Assembly (NCBI RefSeq): GCF_001043895.1
Contig: NZ_JTHF01000015.1
Span: forward strand, 28,763-92,762
Reading direction: 5' to 3'
DNA: 64,000 bases
DNA from: Methylobacterium indicum
GTDB taxonomy: Bacteria > Pseudomonadota > Alphaproteobacteria > Rhizobiales > Beijerinckiaceae
The translations under genes were made by a program, and so were the position numbers. Each line of letters begins with the position of its first letter. Position 1 is the stretch's first letter. The notes under the pieces were generated by a model. That model worked only from the letters and a program-made list of their open reading frames with translations, was not told the origin of the DNA and did not search any database. Shown here one piece after another: positions 47,181 to 55,890 of the stretch.

Positions 47181-49080
47181 GGGAGCCTCCTGCACGGTTC
47201 GGCAGATCGGAGGTAAGGGGCGAGGATGTCCCGGCAGCCTTCGGAGACGACCTCGTCGCGATCTTGCGCCGCGTCGTGTCCAGGGCGTCGTAGACGTAGC
47301 CGAATGCGAAGGAAGCCAGGAGACCCAGCGGCCGTAGCCTGATGACCCAGTCGAGCTTGGTGTTGATCGGGATCGGGAGGTGGTCGAACCACGTCGCCGT
47401 CCCGTCGGCGCGCTGGGCGGCGGGCTGAACGAGGTCGCGTGCGCTGATGTCGAGCACCTTCCCGTTCCGGGCGAAAGGCAGCCGCCAGATCCGCGGCAGC
47501 GGAGCCGTCACCGACAGGACGCTCTTGAGCGGAGGCGGGACGATGCCGTGTTCCTGGCGCCAGCGCGCCCGTTCGGCGATCTTGCGCTGGAGGTAGCGCT
47601 GGAGGCGCTGCACCCGTTCGGGCGATAGGCCGAGCCAGTAGGGCGACCGGGAGTAGAACAGGCGGCGTTCAACGTTGCGCCGGAGCCGTTCCAGCTCCGG
47701 GGTCTGCCGATCGGAATAGCCTTCGGTCCGCACCAGCCAATGCGTCAGCTTGGCCCGGGTACGCCCCATGCACCAGAAGATCGCCATGTCGAGGATGTGG
47801 GACAGCAGGAAGAACCGTGAATCCTCGATCGCGGGCGTATATTTCTCGCGCACCATGTTGCGCATCATCGCCCAGTCCTGCCGGGTCGCCTCGTTGATGC
47901 GATCGATGTAGTCGTGATCGGCTTCGCCGGTCTTGACTTGTCTCTCCATGACGTTGGCGATATGCCAGCTCGAGACCAGCGCCAGCGCGATGCCCTGGCT
48001 GTAATAGGCGTCGATGATGCTGCCGGCGTCGCCCGCCATCGCGTAGCGCTTGGCGCTGACGAAGCGGTCCGTCCAATGCTGGACCTGGCGATAGGCTTGA
48101 AATTCGAGCAGCGTCTCCTCGCCGATGATGCCGTCGAGCACCGGGTGCCGGCCGATCAGGGCCCAAAACTGCTCCCGCAGCGTCCCCTCGGCCGGTGTCC
48201 TGCGCAGGTCGAAGGTCACGCCGACGCTGATCCGGTTCTGCGAGAGACGGATGACCCAGATCCAGTAGCCGACGCCCCACAGATGGACAGTGTAGAGGTC
48301 CCGCGGGGTCCGCTGGCCCGATGCGAGAAGGGCGCTCCACTGTTCGCCGAATTTGGCGTCGTCGACGTGCGAGAACTGCCCCCAGGCCGCGGAGGTCTGG
48401 AACTCGTCGTCCCGTTCCCGGCGTTCCGCGCGGTGATCGAGCTGTCGGGCCAGGAGGCGGTTGCGCCCGGAGCAATCCATGATCCAGCCAGCCTCCAGGG
48501 GCGGCTCGTCCCTGGTGCCGGCGAGCGTGAGGCGGTGGGGGGCATCGGTCTCTGAGAGAGCGATCGATTCCACGAAAACGTCGTCGAGGAACCGGATGTT
48601 GGGGTGCCGGCGGACGGCGTCGCGCATTGCGGCTTCCGCGTCCGGCCGCGCGATCTGCATGTCGAGGAACATGCAGCGGAACCATTTTTTGTCGGGGGCG
48701 TGGTCGAAAAGGTAGTGCGGCGGATGCGGATCGGCGTTGACCGCCCACTCGGTCGTCCCGGAAAATTCCGCCCGGTGTTCGGCCCCGACCGTGAACCACA
48801 CGCCGAGCTTGATGAAGGATTCATCCGAGATGAACCGGTCCAGCTCGCCGACGGTGCGCAGGAAGGCGCTCGTGAACACCAGGAAGGACTCGCCGACCTT
48901 ATAGCTGTCCTTCCGGCTCGCGACGTTGTCGACGAGCGTGACATCGAGACCGCGCTTGGCGAATTGCAATGCATTGGTCAGCCCGACGATGCCGGCACCG
49001 ACGACGACGACATCGCTGTATGTCTTGCTCCTGGATGCAGGTGGTGCCCGGTGGGGGCGGATTTTTACTGAGGTAGGCAT
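47173..49080 (-). CDS. FAD-dependent halogenase/monooxygenase-like flavoprotein
   Basis: A 635-residue flavoprotein of the PHBH/halogenase superfamily. The FAD site is DVVVVGAGIVGLTNALQFAKRG (GAGIVG at 28-33) and YAMAGDAGSIIDAYYSQGIALAL. Halogenase-like features are KVGES (61-65), a Lys in SFIKLGVWF (K91, the region of the catalytic lysine), and WIWVIR (273-278), close to the WxWxIP signature but with Arg for Pro. The C-terminal 230 residues are Arg/Trp-rich and unlike ordinary tryptophan halogenases. The substrate is unknown. GGAGG precedes ATG 49080. It is the first gene of an operon with the ATP-grasp gene. Confidence 0.8.
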   Translation of the reverse strand: MPTSVKIRPHRAPPASRSKTYSDVVVVGAGIVGLTNALQFAKRGLDVTLVDNVASRKDSYKVGESFLVFTSAFLRTVGELDRFISDESFIKLGVWFTVGAEHRAEFSGTTEWAVNADPHPPHYLFDHAPDKKWFRCMFLDMQIARPDAEAAMRDAVRRHPNIRFLDDVFVESIALSETDAPHRLTLAGTRDEPPLEAGWIMDCSGRNRLLARQLDHRAERRERDDEFQTSAAWGQFSHVDDAKFGEQWSALLASGQRTPRDLYTVHLWGVGYWIWVIRLSQNRISVGVTFDLRRTPAEGTLREQFWALIGRHPVLDGIIGEETLLEFQAYRQVQHWTDRFVSAKRYAMAGDAGSIIDAYYSQGIALALVSSWHIANVMERQVKTGEADHDYIDRINEATRQDWAMMRNMVREKYTPAIEDSRFFLLSHILDMAIFWCMGRTRAKLTHWLVRTEGYSDRQTPELERLRRNVERRLFYSRSPYWLGLSPERVQRLQRYLQRKIAERARWRQEHGIVPPPLKSVLSVTAPLPRIWRLPFARNGKVLDISARDLVQPAAQRADGTATWFDHLPIPINTKLDWVIRLRPLGLLASFAFGYVYDALDTTRRKIATRSSPKAAGTSSPLTSDLPNRAGGSHA

Positions 49081-49657
49081 CGGCTACACCTCCGTCGAAA
49101 GCGTCGTCATGGCGCCGCCGGTGCGGCAGCGATCGACGCGGGCGGCTTTGCGCCTATGCGCCGTCGCCCGCCGGCTCTGCGATCCTTGGCGCGTCGGTCG
49201 CGGCGTCGCCCGGAGCGTCATCGGGATGGGGCCGAGCGCGACCCGCGTGACCAGGCTGCCTGACCGCTCAGGGTTTCTGAGCGATGGGATATGAAGATGT
49301 TATCGATGTGTAGATTTATTGGCGATCTCGACTTTGACGCCCAGAAATTTTTACGCCGAGATGATGCAATGACCTAGAGGTATGTCGATTAAAATTTTGT
49401 AATTTCACCGGGAGGGGGTCGGACACCGGAGGTTGCGCCACGGCGATGCCCACGCCCGATCTGTCACAGCGGCCGGCGTAGCGGGGTGATCCGGGGGGGC
49501 GGGCCCATCCCGGCTCGATGATGCAGAGCCGGAAGGGCAGGGCACCCGCCGAGGACCCGCAACCCGGACCACGGTTCTTTGTCGGCAACCCTCGGGCCGA
49601 AACGCGGGCGATCGTCGAACGGGACGGAACGGCCGGCCGCCGACCCGTGTGGGTGCG
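49081..49657. other. 577-bp intergenic leader of the flavoprotein operon, AT-rich core
   Basis: The core at 49284-49420 is strikingly AT-rich for this genome (GATTAAAATTTTGTAATTTC and others). On the minus strand a possible -10 TAACAT (49294-49299) sits 17 bp from a weak TCGCCA. Between it and the gene is a hairpin CGCTCAG-ggttt-CTGAGCG (49265-49283), which could act in the leader. A 90-codon minus-strand frame (49316-49588) has no family resemblance and I do not call it. The segment 49430-49657 holds no supported gene. Confidence 0.5.
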
Positions 49658-50095
49658 TCAATCCCCGCCTCGATCCGCGAGCGGCGCGAGCACCACCCCG
49701 TCCGGCGCGTCCGTCGGCGCCCCGCCGTGATGGCACCCCGCGAGGTAGGCCAGGGCCGCGCGGATCACGCGCTCGGAATACGGCTTGGAGATGATCCCGG
49801 CGGCGCCGGCGAAATCCAGCGGGACGCGCTTGGCGTTGGCGGTGGTGAACAGGACGGTCAGGCCCGGCCGGCCGCTCAGGTCCTGCGCCACCGCCACGCC
49901 CGTCGGTCCGTCGGCGAGATGGACGTCGACCAGGGCGACGTCGGGGGCGAGGTCGCGGGCGAGCGCGATCGCCTCGTCGGAGCGGGCCGCCACGCCGACC
50001 GGGACGTGGCCCGCCTCCTCGATCAGGCATTCGAGCTCGAGGGCGATGAACGCCTCGTCCTCGACGATGAGGACCCGCAACGCCGGGCCGCTCAA
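49658..50095 (-). CDS. Single-domain response regulator paired with a LOV kinase
   Basis: A 145-residue receiver. LRVLIVEDEAFIALELECLIEEAGH carries the acidic pocket, the acceptor is D57 (VALVDVHLADGPTG), TTANAK holds the conserved Thr, and SKPYSERVI the Lys-Pro. There is no output domain, as in many alphaproteobacterial stress and light pathways. The start is probably TTG at 50095, which overlaps the kinase stop by 4 bp (TTGA), implying coupled translation. An in-frame TTG at 50080 is a second choice. Confidence 0.85.
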   Translation of the reverse strand: MSGPALRVLIVEDEAFIALELECLIEEAGHVPVGVAARSDEAIALARDLAPDVALVDVHLADGPTGVAVAQDLSGRPGLTVLFTTANAKRVPLDFAGAAGIISKPYSERVIRAALAYLAGCHHGGAPTDAPDGVVLAPLADRGGD

Positions 50096-51255
50096 CGCCC
50101 CGGCCCCGAGCCGGGTCCCGATCCCGAGGATCCCGATCCCGAGGATCCCGAGCCCAAGGGGAGGACGACGTGGGCGCGGGTGCCCGGCGCCAGGTCCTCG
50201 ACCACGAGGCTGCCGCGCAACTGGCGCACCAGCATGCCGACGAGGTCGCGGCCGAACGCCTCCGGGTTGGCGGGGGCATCGGGCAGGCCGATGCCGTCGT
50301 CCCACACCTCGAGCACCAGGCGGTCGCCCTCGCGCCGCGCCGTGATGGCGATCCGGCCCCGGCGGTCGCCCGGGAAGGCGTGCCGGACGGCGTTGACGGC
50401 GAGTTCGTGCATCAGGAGCGCGAGCGGCGCGGCCATCGAGGCCGGGACCGCCAAGGCCTCGACCTCGACCGTGAGCGAAATCCGCTCGGGGTCGATCCCG
50501 GCTCCGAGCTCGATGGCGAAATCGTCCGCGAAGTCGCGCAGGTCGAAGCGCGAGACGTCGTCGAGGGTGTAGAGCAGGCGGTGGACGGTGGCGAGCGCCC
50601 CGATCCGGTCGGCCATGCTGCGCAGGACCACGCGGCAGGCCGCGTCCTGGGCGCGGCGCGCCTTGAGCAGCACCAGGGAGGAGATGACCTGCAGGTTGTT
50701 CTTCACCCGGTGGTCGACCTCGTGCAGCAGGGCGGTCTGCTGGTCGAGGGCGGATTGGAGCGCCCGGTTGCGCGCCTCGACGTCCTGGGCGAGGAACTCC
50801 TTCTCCCGCATCAGCGCCCGTTCGGCCTGCCGCGTGCCGGTGACGTCGGAGAGGAGCGCGAAATAGGAAGAGACCGTGCCGCGCTCGTCGCGCACCGGCG
50901 TGAGCGACATGGCGTTCCAGAACGGGCGCCCGTCCTTGCGGTAGTTCAGGAGATCGACCTGGATCGGCTCGCCGTGCGCGACGGCCTCCCTTACCCGGGC
51001 GATCGCAGCCGGATCGGTGTCGGGACCCTGGAGGAAGCGGCAGTTGCGGCCGATCACCTCGTGCGCCTCGTAGCCGGTGACGCGGCAGAAGGCCGGGTTG
51101 GCGAACACGATCGGGTTGTCGGGCCGGCCCGGGTCCGTCATGATCATCGGCGTCTCGCTCGCCCGGAAGGCGTCCGCGAAACGGGTCTCGTTGGACAGGC
51201 CGGTCGCCTGCGCGGGGCCCGCCTCGGCCTGCCTGGGAGCATCCAACCCGATCAT
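50092..51255 (-). CDS. Blue-light-sensing LOV histidine kinase (HisKA_2 type)
   Basis: A 387-residue soluble sensor kinase. The LOV domain (about 25-135) has the canonical flavin signature GRNCRFLQG, with C72 placed to form the flavin-cysteinyl adduct in blue light. RKDGRPFWNAMSLTPVRDERG follows. A helical linker leads to HisKA_2 (HEVDHRVKNNLQVISSLVLLKARR) and HATPase (LLMHELAVNAVRHAF, WDDGIGLP). The C-terminal tail is a Gly/Ser repeat (GSGSSGSGSSGSGPGSG). The ATG at 51255 is preferred over GTG 51261. It is co-transcribed with its response regulator. Related kinases control general stress response or attachment in light. Confidence 0.92.
   Translation of the reverse strand: MIGLDAPRQAEAGPAQATGLSNETRFADAFRASETPMIMTDPGRPDNPIVFANPAFCRVTGYEAHEVIGRNCRFLQGPDTDPAAIARVREAVAHGEPIQVDLLNYRKDGRPFWNAMSLTPVRDERGTVSSYFALLSDVTGTRQAERALMREKEFLAQDVEARNRALQSALDQQTALLHEVDHRVKNNLQVISSLVLLKARRAQDAACRVVLRSMADRIGALATVHRLLYTLDDVSRFDLRDFADDFAIELGAGIDPERISLTVEVEALAVPASMAAPLALLMHELAVNAVRHAFPGDRRGRIAITARREGDRLVLEVWDDGIGLPDAPANPEAFGRDLVGMLVRQLRGSLVVEDLAPGTRAHVVLPLGSGSSGSGSSGSGPGSGPGR
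50120..50149. repeat. 15-bp tandem repeat at the 3' end of the LOV kinase gene
   Basis: GATCCCGAGGATCCC occurs twice in tandem (50120-50134, 50135-50149) with degenerate copies on both sides. On the gene strand it encodes a Gly-Ser-rich tail. The unit keeps the frame, so copy-number change would alter only tail length, but the 4-bp stop/start overlap with the response regulator would be kept. Confidence 0.8.
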
Positions 51256-51261
51256 CCGCAC

Positions 51262-51566
51262 TCGCCCGCCGACGGCCGACCCCGGCCGGAGGAGCCCGGA
51301 CGGAGCAGGGCTGTCGCCCCGTTCACCACAGCGAACCCACGACCCGGGGCTGGGTTCCCGCCGGTCGCGTAAGCTCCGGTGGATCTAATCTTAATCCTTT
51401 CTCCATCATGATCCCGCCCACATCCTCGGGTCGAGTGCCGGCGACTGCCGGGCACCGGACCTTGCGGCAGGACCGCGACGCACAATTCTGTTGCGTTCAT
51501 TCTTTTTGCATCGTCTCACCCGCCGACCGGGGGCGACGGTGAGGCGCCCGGAGGACGACGCGCACG
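51262..51566. other. 305-bp divergent region between the LOV kinase and ampG genes
   Basis: No repeat or ORF of note is present. A short AT-rich stretch (51380-51410, GATCTAATCTTAATCC) is a plausible promoter core for the LOV kinase on the minus strand. Confidence 0.35.
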
Positions 51567-52919
51567 ATGACGACGACCGCCGAGAGACCGGGGACGCAGA
51601 GGCCGGGGACGGGCTGGCTCGCCCGCACCCGCGCGACCCTGCGGGACGTGGCGGCGGACCGGCGCATGGCGATGATGCTGGTGCTCGGCTTCGGCGCCGG
51701 CCTGCCGATCCTGCTCGTCTTCGCCACCCTGTCGGCCTGGCTGCGCAGCGCCGGCATCGAGCGCTCGAGCATCGGGCTCCTCAGCTACGTGTCGCTGGCC
51801 TACACGCTGAAGTTCCTCTGGGCCCCGGTGATCGACCGGGTCGACCTGCCGGTGCTCTCGCGCGTGCTCGGCCGGCGCCGGGCCTGGATGCTGCTGGCGC
51901 AGCTCGCGGTCGCGGCGGGCCTGATCGCGATGAGCCGGGGCGATCCGGCGACGTCGCTCGGCTACACGGTGGTCTGCGCGCTGGTCATCGCCTTCGCGTC
52001 GGCGACCCAGGACATCGTGGTCGACGGCTGGCGCATCGATTCCGCGCCGCCCGAGCGCCAGGGCATGATGCTGGCCTCCTACCAGCTCGGCTACAGCCTC
52101 GCCCGCATCTGCGCCGGCGCCGGGGCGCTGTTCGTCGCCGACGCCTTCGGCTGGGCCCCCGCCTACGGCGCCATGGCGCTCCTGATGCTGGTCGCGCTCG
52201 CCGGCACGCTCGCCGCCCCGAAGGTCCAGGCGCGCGATCCGGGTCCCCGGCGCGGCTGGCGCCATGCCCTGCGCGAGGCGGTGGTCGAGCCCTTCGCCGA
52301 CCTCGTCGCCCGCAAGGGCACGGGGCTGGTGCTGATCCTGGCGCTCATCACCGTCTACCGCCTGCCCGACATCGTGTCGGGCATCATGGCGAACCCGCTC
52401 TACATCGACATGCACTTCACCCTGTCGGAGATCGCCACGGTCTCGAAGGTCTACGGCGTCTGGATCGGCATCGCCGGGGCCTTCGCGGGCGGCATCGCGG
52501 TGAGCCGGCTCGGCCTTTACCCGGCGCTGCTGATCGGCGGGATCGCGGCCTCGGCCTCGAACCTGATGTTCGCCTGGCTGGCACTGGCCGGCCACGACCT
52601 GCCGCTGCTCGTGGCCAGCATCAGCATCGACAACTTCGCCGGGGCCTTCGCGGGCACCGCGCTCATCGCCTACATGTCGAGCCTGACCTCGCCGGCCTTC
52701 GCGGCGACGCAATACGCGCTCCTCTCCTCGCTCTACGCGCTGCCGGGCAAGTTCGTCGGCGGCCTGTCGGGCTTCGCCGTCGAATCCCTCGGCTACCCGG
52801 TCTTCTTCGTGATGACCGCCGCGGTCGGCATCCCGGTGACGCTGCTCTGCCTCGGCCTGCGGCTCCTGCCCGGCGAGACGGAGCCGGTCCGGGCGGAGGA
52901 GGTGCCGGCCCGGGCCTGA
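51567..52919 (+). CDS. AmpG-family muropeptide transporter (MFS)
   Basis: A 450-residue inner-membrane permease with 12 predicted TM helices. The AmpG signature is clear: MLVLGFGAGLPILLVFATLSAWLRSAG, SLAYTLKFLWAPVIDRVDLP, GRRRAWMLLAQ, ASATQDIVVDGWRID and SYQLGYSLARI. AmpG imports GlcNAc-anhydro-muropeptides for cell-wall recycling. The N-terminus has a soluble stretch of about 30 residues. In some species AmpG influences beta-lactamase induction. No recycling enzymes are adjacent. The divergent region upstream (51262-51566) holds the promoters of this gene and the LOV kinase. Confidence 0.9.
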   Translation: MTTTAERPGTQRPGTGWLARTRATLRDVAADRRMAMMLVLGFGAGLPILLVFATLSAWLRSAGIERSSIGLLSYVSLAYTLKFLWAPVIDRVDLPVLSRVLGRRRAWMLLAQLAVAAGLIAMSRGDPATSLGYTVVCALVIAFASATQDIVVDGWRIDSAPPERQGMMLASYQLGYSLARICAGAGALFVADAFGWAPAYGAMALLMLVALAGTLAAPKVQARDPGPRRGWRHALREAVVEPFADLVARKGTGLVLILALITVYRLPDIVSGIMANPLYIDMHFTLSEIATVSKVYGVWIGIAGAFAGGIAVSRLGLYPALLIGGIAASASNLMFAWLALAGHDLPLLVASISIDNFAGAFAGTALIAYMSSLTSPAFAATQYALLSSLYALPGKFVGGLSGFAVESLGYPVFFVMTAAVGIPVTLLCLGLRLLPGETEPVRAEEVPARA

Positions 52920-53026
52920 GGCGCGCCGCCCCTTGCGGAACCGGGCACCGGCGCCCCAGCTTTATCGGCACGTCCGATGCGACGGCCCGCCCGTCGCAAC
53001 CGCCTGTCGCCCGAAAGGGAGCGCCC

Positions 53027-54013
53027 GTGTCCGAGATCGTCGCCGTCGAGCCCGTCCCGTCCCCCGTCCCGGTCGGGGCGCAACCCATGAGCGCGGAGGA
53101 CCGCGCGGCCTTGCGCCGGGCGGTCGCGGCGCTGGAGCGGCCGAGCCTCGCCGGCCGGCTCTCCGCCATGGCGGGCGCTCCCCTCGACATGATCGGCCGC
53201 GCCCTGCCGGCCCCGGTGATGGACGCGGTCGGCCATGCCACCGAGACGGCGATGCGCGGCGCCCTGCGGGCGGCGCTGGCGACCCTGCCGGCCAAGGCCT
53301 CCGGGACGACCGCCGGGACGGAATCCGATCCCGAGGCCGCGGCGCTGGCGCCCCTCGGCCCGGACCTCTCGCCGTCCGCGTCCTGGCGCGACCGGGCGAT
53401 CGACCTCATCGGCCGCTTCCCCCCGGGCGACCGCGGCCACAAGGCGCTGGCGGCGGTCTCGGGCGCCATCGGGGGCGCCTTCGGGCTCACCACGCTCGCC
53501 GTCGAGTTGCCGCTCTCCACCACCCTGATGCTGCGCTCCATCGCCGAGATCGCCCAGCGCGAAGGCGAGGATCTCGGCGATCCCGAGGCGGCGCTGGCCT
53601 GCATGCAGGTCTTCGCCCTCGGCGGCCGCGGCCCCGTCCAGGCCGACGCGCCGGCCGGCACCGCCGCCGAGAGCGGCTACTTCGCGGTGCGCGGGGCGCT
53701 GGCCAAGGCGATGTCCGAGGCGGCGCGCTACGCCGCGGGCCGCGGCCTCCTCGACGAGAGCGCCCCGGCGCTGATGCGGTTCGCCGGCCAGGTCGGCGCC
53801 CGGTTCGGCGGCGTGGTCTCGCAGAAGCTCGCCGCCCAGGCGGTGCCGGTGCTCGGGGCGCTCGGGGGCGCCGCCGTCAACACCGCCTTCATGGACCATT
53901 TCCAGTCGATCGCCCGCGGCCACTTCACCGTGCGGCGGCTGGAGCGCCGCTACGGCAAGGGCGTGGTGCGGGAGGCCTACGAGGCGGAGCGGGCCTCCCT
54001 CGGCACGGCATGA
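53027..54013 (+). CDS. EcsC family protein
   Basis: A 328-residue protein whose central part matches EcsC-like proteins: PPGDRGHKALAAVSGAIGGAFGLTTLAVELPLSTTLMLRSIAEIAQREGEDL, ALACMQVFALGGRG, and VLGALGGAAVNTAFMDHFQSIARGHFTVRRLERRYG. EcsC proteins are poorly understood, membrane-associated by weak hydrophobic helices, and in Bacillus lie beside an ABC transporter. The N-terminal 100 residues are Ala/Pro-rich. The start is GTG at 53027 after AAGGGAG. It is convergent with the aminopeptidase gene 7 bp away. Confidence 0.85.
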   Translation: MSEIVAVEPVPSPVPVGAQPMSAEDRAALRRAVAALERPSLAGRLSAMAGAPLDMIGRALPAPVMDAVGHATETAMRGALRAALATLPAKASGTTAGTESDPEAAALAPLGPDLSPSASWRDRAIDLIGRFPPGDRGHKALAAVSGAIGGAFGLTTLAVELPLSTTLMLRSIAEIAQREGEDLGDPEAALACMQVFALGGRGPVQADAPAGTAAESGYFAVRGALAKAMSEAARYAAGRGLLDESAPALMRFAGQVGARFGGVVSQKLAAQAVPVLGALGGAAVNTAFMDHFQSIARGHFTVRRLERRYGKGVVREAYEAERASLGTA

Positions 54014-54020
54014 GGCCGGC

Positions 54021-55409
54021 TCACCGCGCGCCGTAGCGCGCCTTGAGGAGGGCGTAGACGAGGCGCGCGGTCTGCACCTCGCCGCCCTCCGGCCGGCCGG
54101 GCTTGCCGCTCGGGTTCCAGCCGTAGAGGTCGAGATGGACATGCGCCTTGGCGGCGGGCGCGAAGCGGCGCAGGAACAGCGCCGCCGTCACCGCCCCGGC
54201 GAAGGGGCCGCCCGAGACATTGTTGAGGTCCGCGACCTTCGAATCGAGCAGCCCCGCATAGGGCGCCCAGAGCGGCATCCGCCAGACCGGGTCGTTCACC
54301 GCGAGGCCGGTGGCGGCGAGCTCCGCCGCCAGGGCGTCGTCCTCGGTGAACAGGGCCGGCAGGTCGGGACCGAGGGCGACCCGGGCCGCCCCCGTCAGGG
54401 TCGCGAAGTCGAAGACCAGCTCCGGCGCCTCCTCGTCGGCGAGGCTCAGCGCGTCGGCCAGGATCAGGCGCCCCTCCGCGTCGGTGTTGCCGATCTCGAC
54501 CGTGAGGCCGTGGCGGCTCTTCAGCACGTCGCCGGGGCGGAAGGCGTCACCGGCCACCGCATTCTCGACCGTCGGGACCAGCACCCGCAGCCGGACGGGG
54601 AGACCCGCCCCCATCACCATCTCGGCGGCGGCGAGCGCCACCGCGGCGCCGGCCATGTCCTTCTTCATCAGGAGCATCGCGGCCGAGGGCTTGATGTCGA
54701 GGCCGCCGGTATCGAACACCACGCCCTTGCCGACCAGGGTGACGCGGGGTGCCGACGGGTCGCCCCAGGTGATGTCGATGAGCCGCGGCGCCCGCGGCGA
54801 GGCCCGGCCGACCGCGGCGATGAGCGGGAAGCCCGTCTCCAGCGCCTCGCCCTCCACCACCGTGCAGGCGGCACCGAACCGCCCCGCCAGCGCCCGCGCC
54901 GCCGCCTCGATCTCCGCCGGGCCGAGATCGTTCGCCGGGGTGTTGACGAGGTCGCGGCCCGCCGCCACCGCGTCGGCGATGCGGTCGATCTCGGCGGCGT
55001 CGACCCCCGCCGGGACGGCGAGCCGTGCCGTCGGCGCCGCCCGATCGCGGTAGCGGCCGAAGCGGTAGCCCGACAGCCGCCAGGCGAGCGCGGCGAGCGC
55101 CGGATCGCCGGGGTAATCCGCCAGCCGGTAGGTTCCCTCCGGCAGGGCGTCGGGCAGGCGCCCGACCGCGAAGGCATCGCCCTTGCCTTTGTTCTTGTCC
55201 TCGATCCCGAACAGGACGGTCTCGAGCCTTCCGTCCGCCCCCGGCAAGAGGGCGATCCGGCCGGGCTTGGCCTCGAACCCGCTCGCTTGCGCGAAGGCCG
55301 CGGCGAGCGGCGGCAGCGCCGCCAGCACGGCCGGCCAGCCGGCGGCGTCGACGCAGCGGATCGGGGTGGCGGCCTCGGTCGCGGGCAGGAGCGTGGTCAC
55401 GCGGGGCAT
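54021..55409 (-). CDS. Leucyl aminopeptidase family protein (M17)
   Basis: A two-metal cytosolic aminopeptidase of 462 residues. The catalytic domain (about 155-462) carries RDLVNTPANDLGP, LVGKGVVFDTGGLDIKPSAAMLLMKKDMAGAA (metal and catalytic Lys), and the M17 signature NTDAEGRLILADAL. The N-terminal domain is divergent and short. Related proteins in alphaproteobacteria are a second, PepA-like group. It probably degrades small peptides. The ATG at 55409 is preceded by AAGGAAGGG. It is convergent with the EcsC gene. Confidence 0.9.
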   Translation of the reverse strand: MPRVTTLLPATEAATPIRCVDAAGWPAVLAALPPLAAAFAQASGFEAKPGRIALLPGADGRLETVLFGIEDKNKGKGDAFAVGRLPDALPEGTYRLADYPGDPALAALAWRLSGYRFGRYRDRAAPTARLAVPAGVDAAEIDRIADAVAAGRDLVNTPANDLGPAEIEAAARALAGRFGAACTVVEGEALETGFPLIAAVGRASPRAPRLIDITWGDPSAPRVTLVGKGVVFDTGGLDIKPSAAMLLMKKDMAGAAVALAAAEMVMGAGLPVRLRVLVPTVENAVAGDAFRPGDVLKSRHGLTVEIGNTDAEGRLILADALSLADEEAPELVFDFATLTGAARVALGPDLPALFTEDDALAAELAATGLAVNDPVWRMPLWAPYAGLLDSKVADLNNVSGGPFAGAVTAALFLRRFAPAAKAHVHLDLYGWNPSGKPGRPEGGEVQTARLVYALLKARYGAR

Positions 55410-55615
55410 CCCTTCCTTCAACACGGACGGCTGAGCGCCGGAGGGGGAGCCAAGACCGGCCGCTTGTCAATCCTCGGGGGCGTGCCGCGAAACGTGGCGG
55501 CGCGATCCGGCCCGGCCGGGTGCGCCGCCCGGGCGCCTCGCCGCAGGCCGGGAACCCCGCGGGCCCCTCGGCGTCACCCCGCACGACACACAGTCCCAAT
55601 CGAGAGGAGCCCGCC

Positions 55616-55801
55616 ATGGCCGAGGACAGGAAGCCCATCAACCCGCTGGAGCGGCGCGAGGCGATCGGCATCGAGGATGGCAGCCGGCACGACGGCGAGG
55701 CCGTGACGACGAGCCGCCACGGGGTCGGGACCGACCGGGGCGGCGCCGAGGCGCGGCCGCCCGCCCCGAAGGCGACGCCTTCGGACACGCCCCGGCGTTA
55801 A
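55616..55801 (+). CDS. Small hydrophilic protein of unknown function
   Basis: A 61-residue, strongly charged protein (MAEDRKPINPLERREAIG...), rich in Arg, Glu, Asp and Pro, with no membrane segment or signal peptide. It has a strong ribosome site (AGAGGAG at 55602-55608) and sits in its own transcription unit. Composition suggests a disordered protein. I do not recognise a family. Confidence 0.6.
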   Translation: MAEDRKPINPLERREAIGIEDGSRHDGEAVTTSRHGVGTDRGGAEARPPAPKATPSDTPRR

Positions 55802-55890
55802 CGGCCGATTAGGGTTAACGACCTATCACCACGGTCACGAGGGCCGTGGGAGCGGGTTGCCACATCCCAGGCCCGTCCCTGGAGTGGCCG

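Noticed and set aside
49316..49588. A 90-codon minus-strand frame upstream of the flavoprotein, considered as a possible precursor peptide
   Set aside because: No leader/core pattern, no good ribosome site and unremarkable composition; it spans the AT-rich promoter region.
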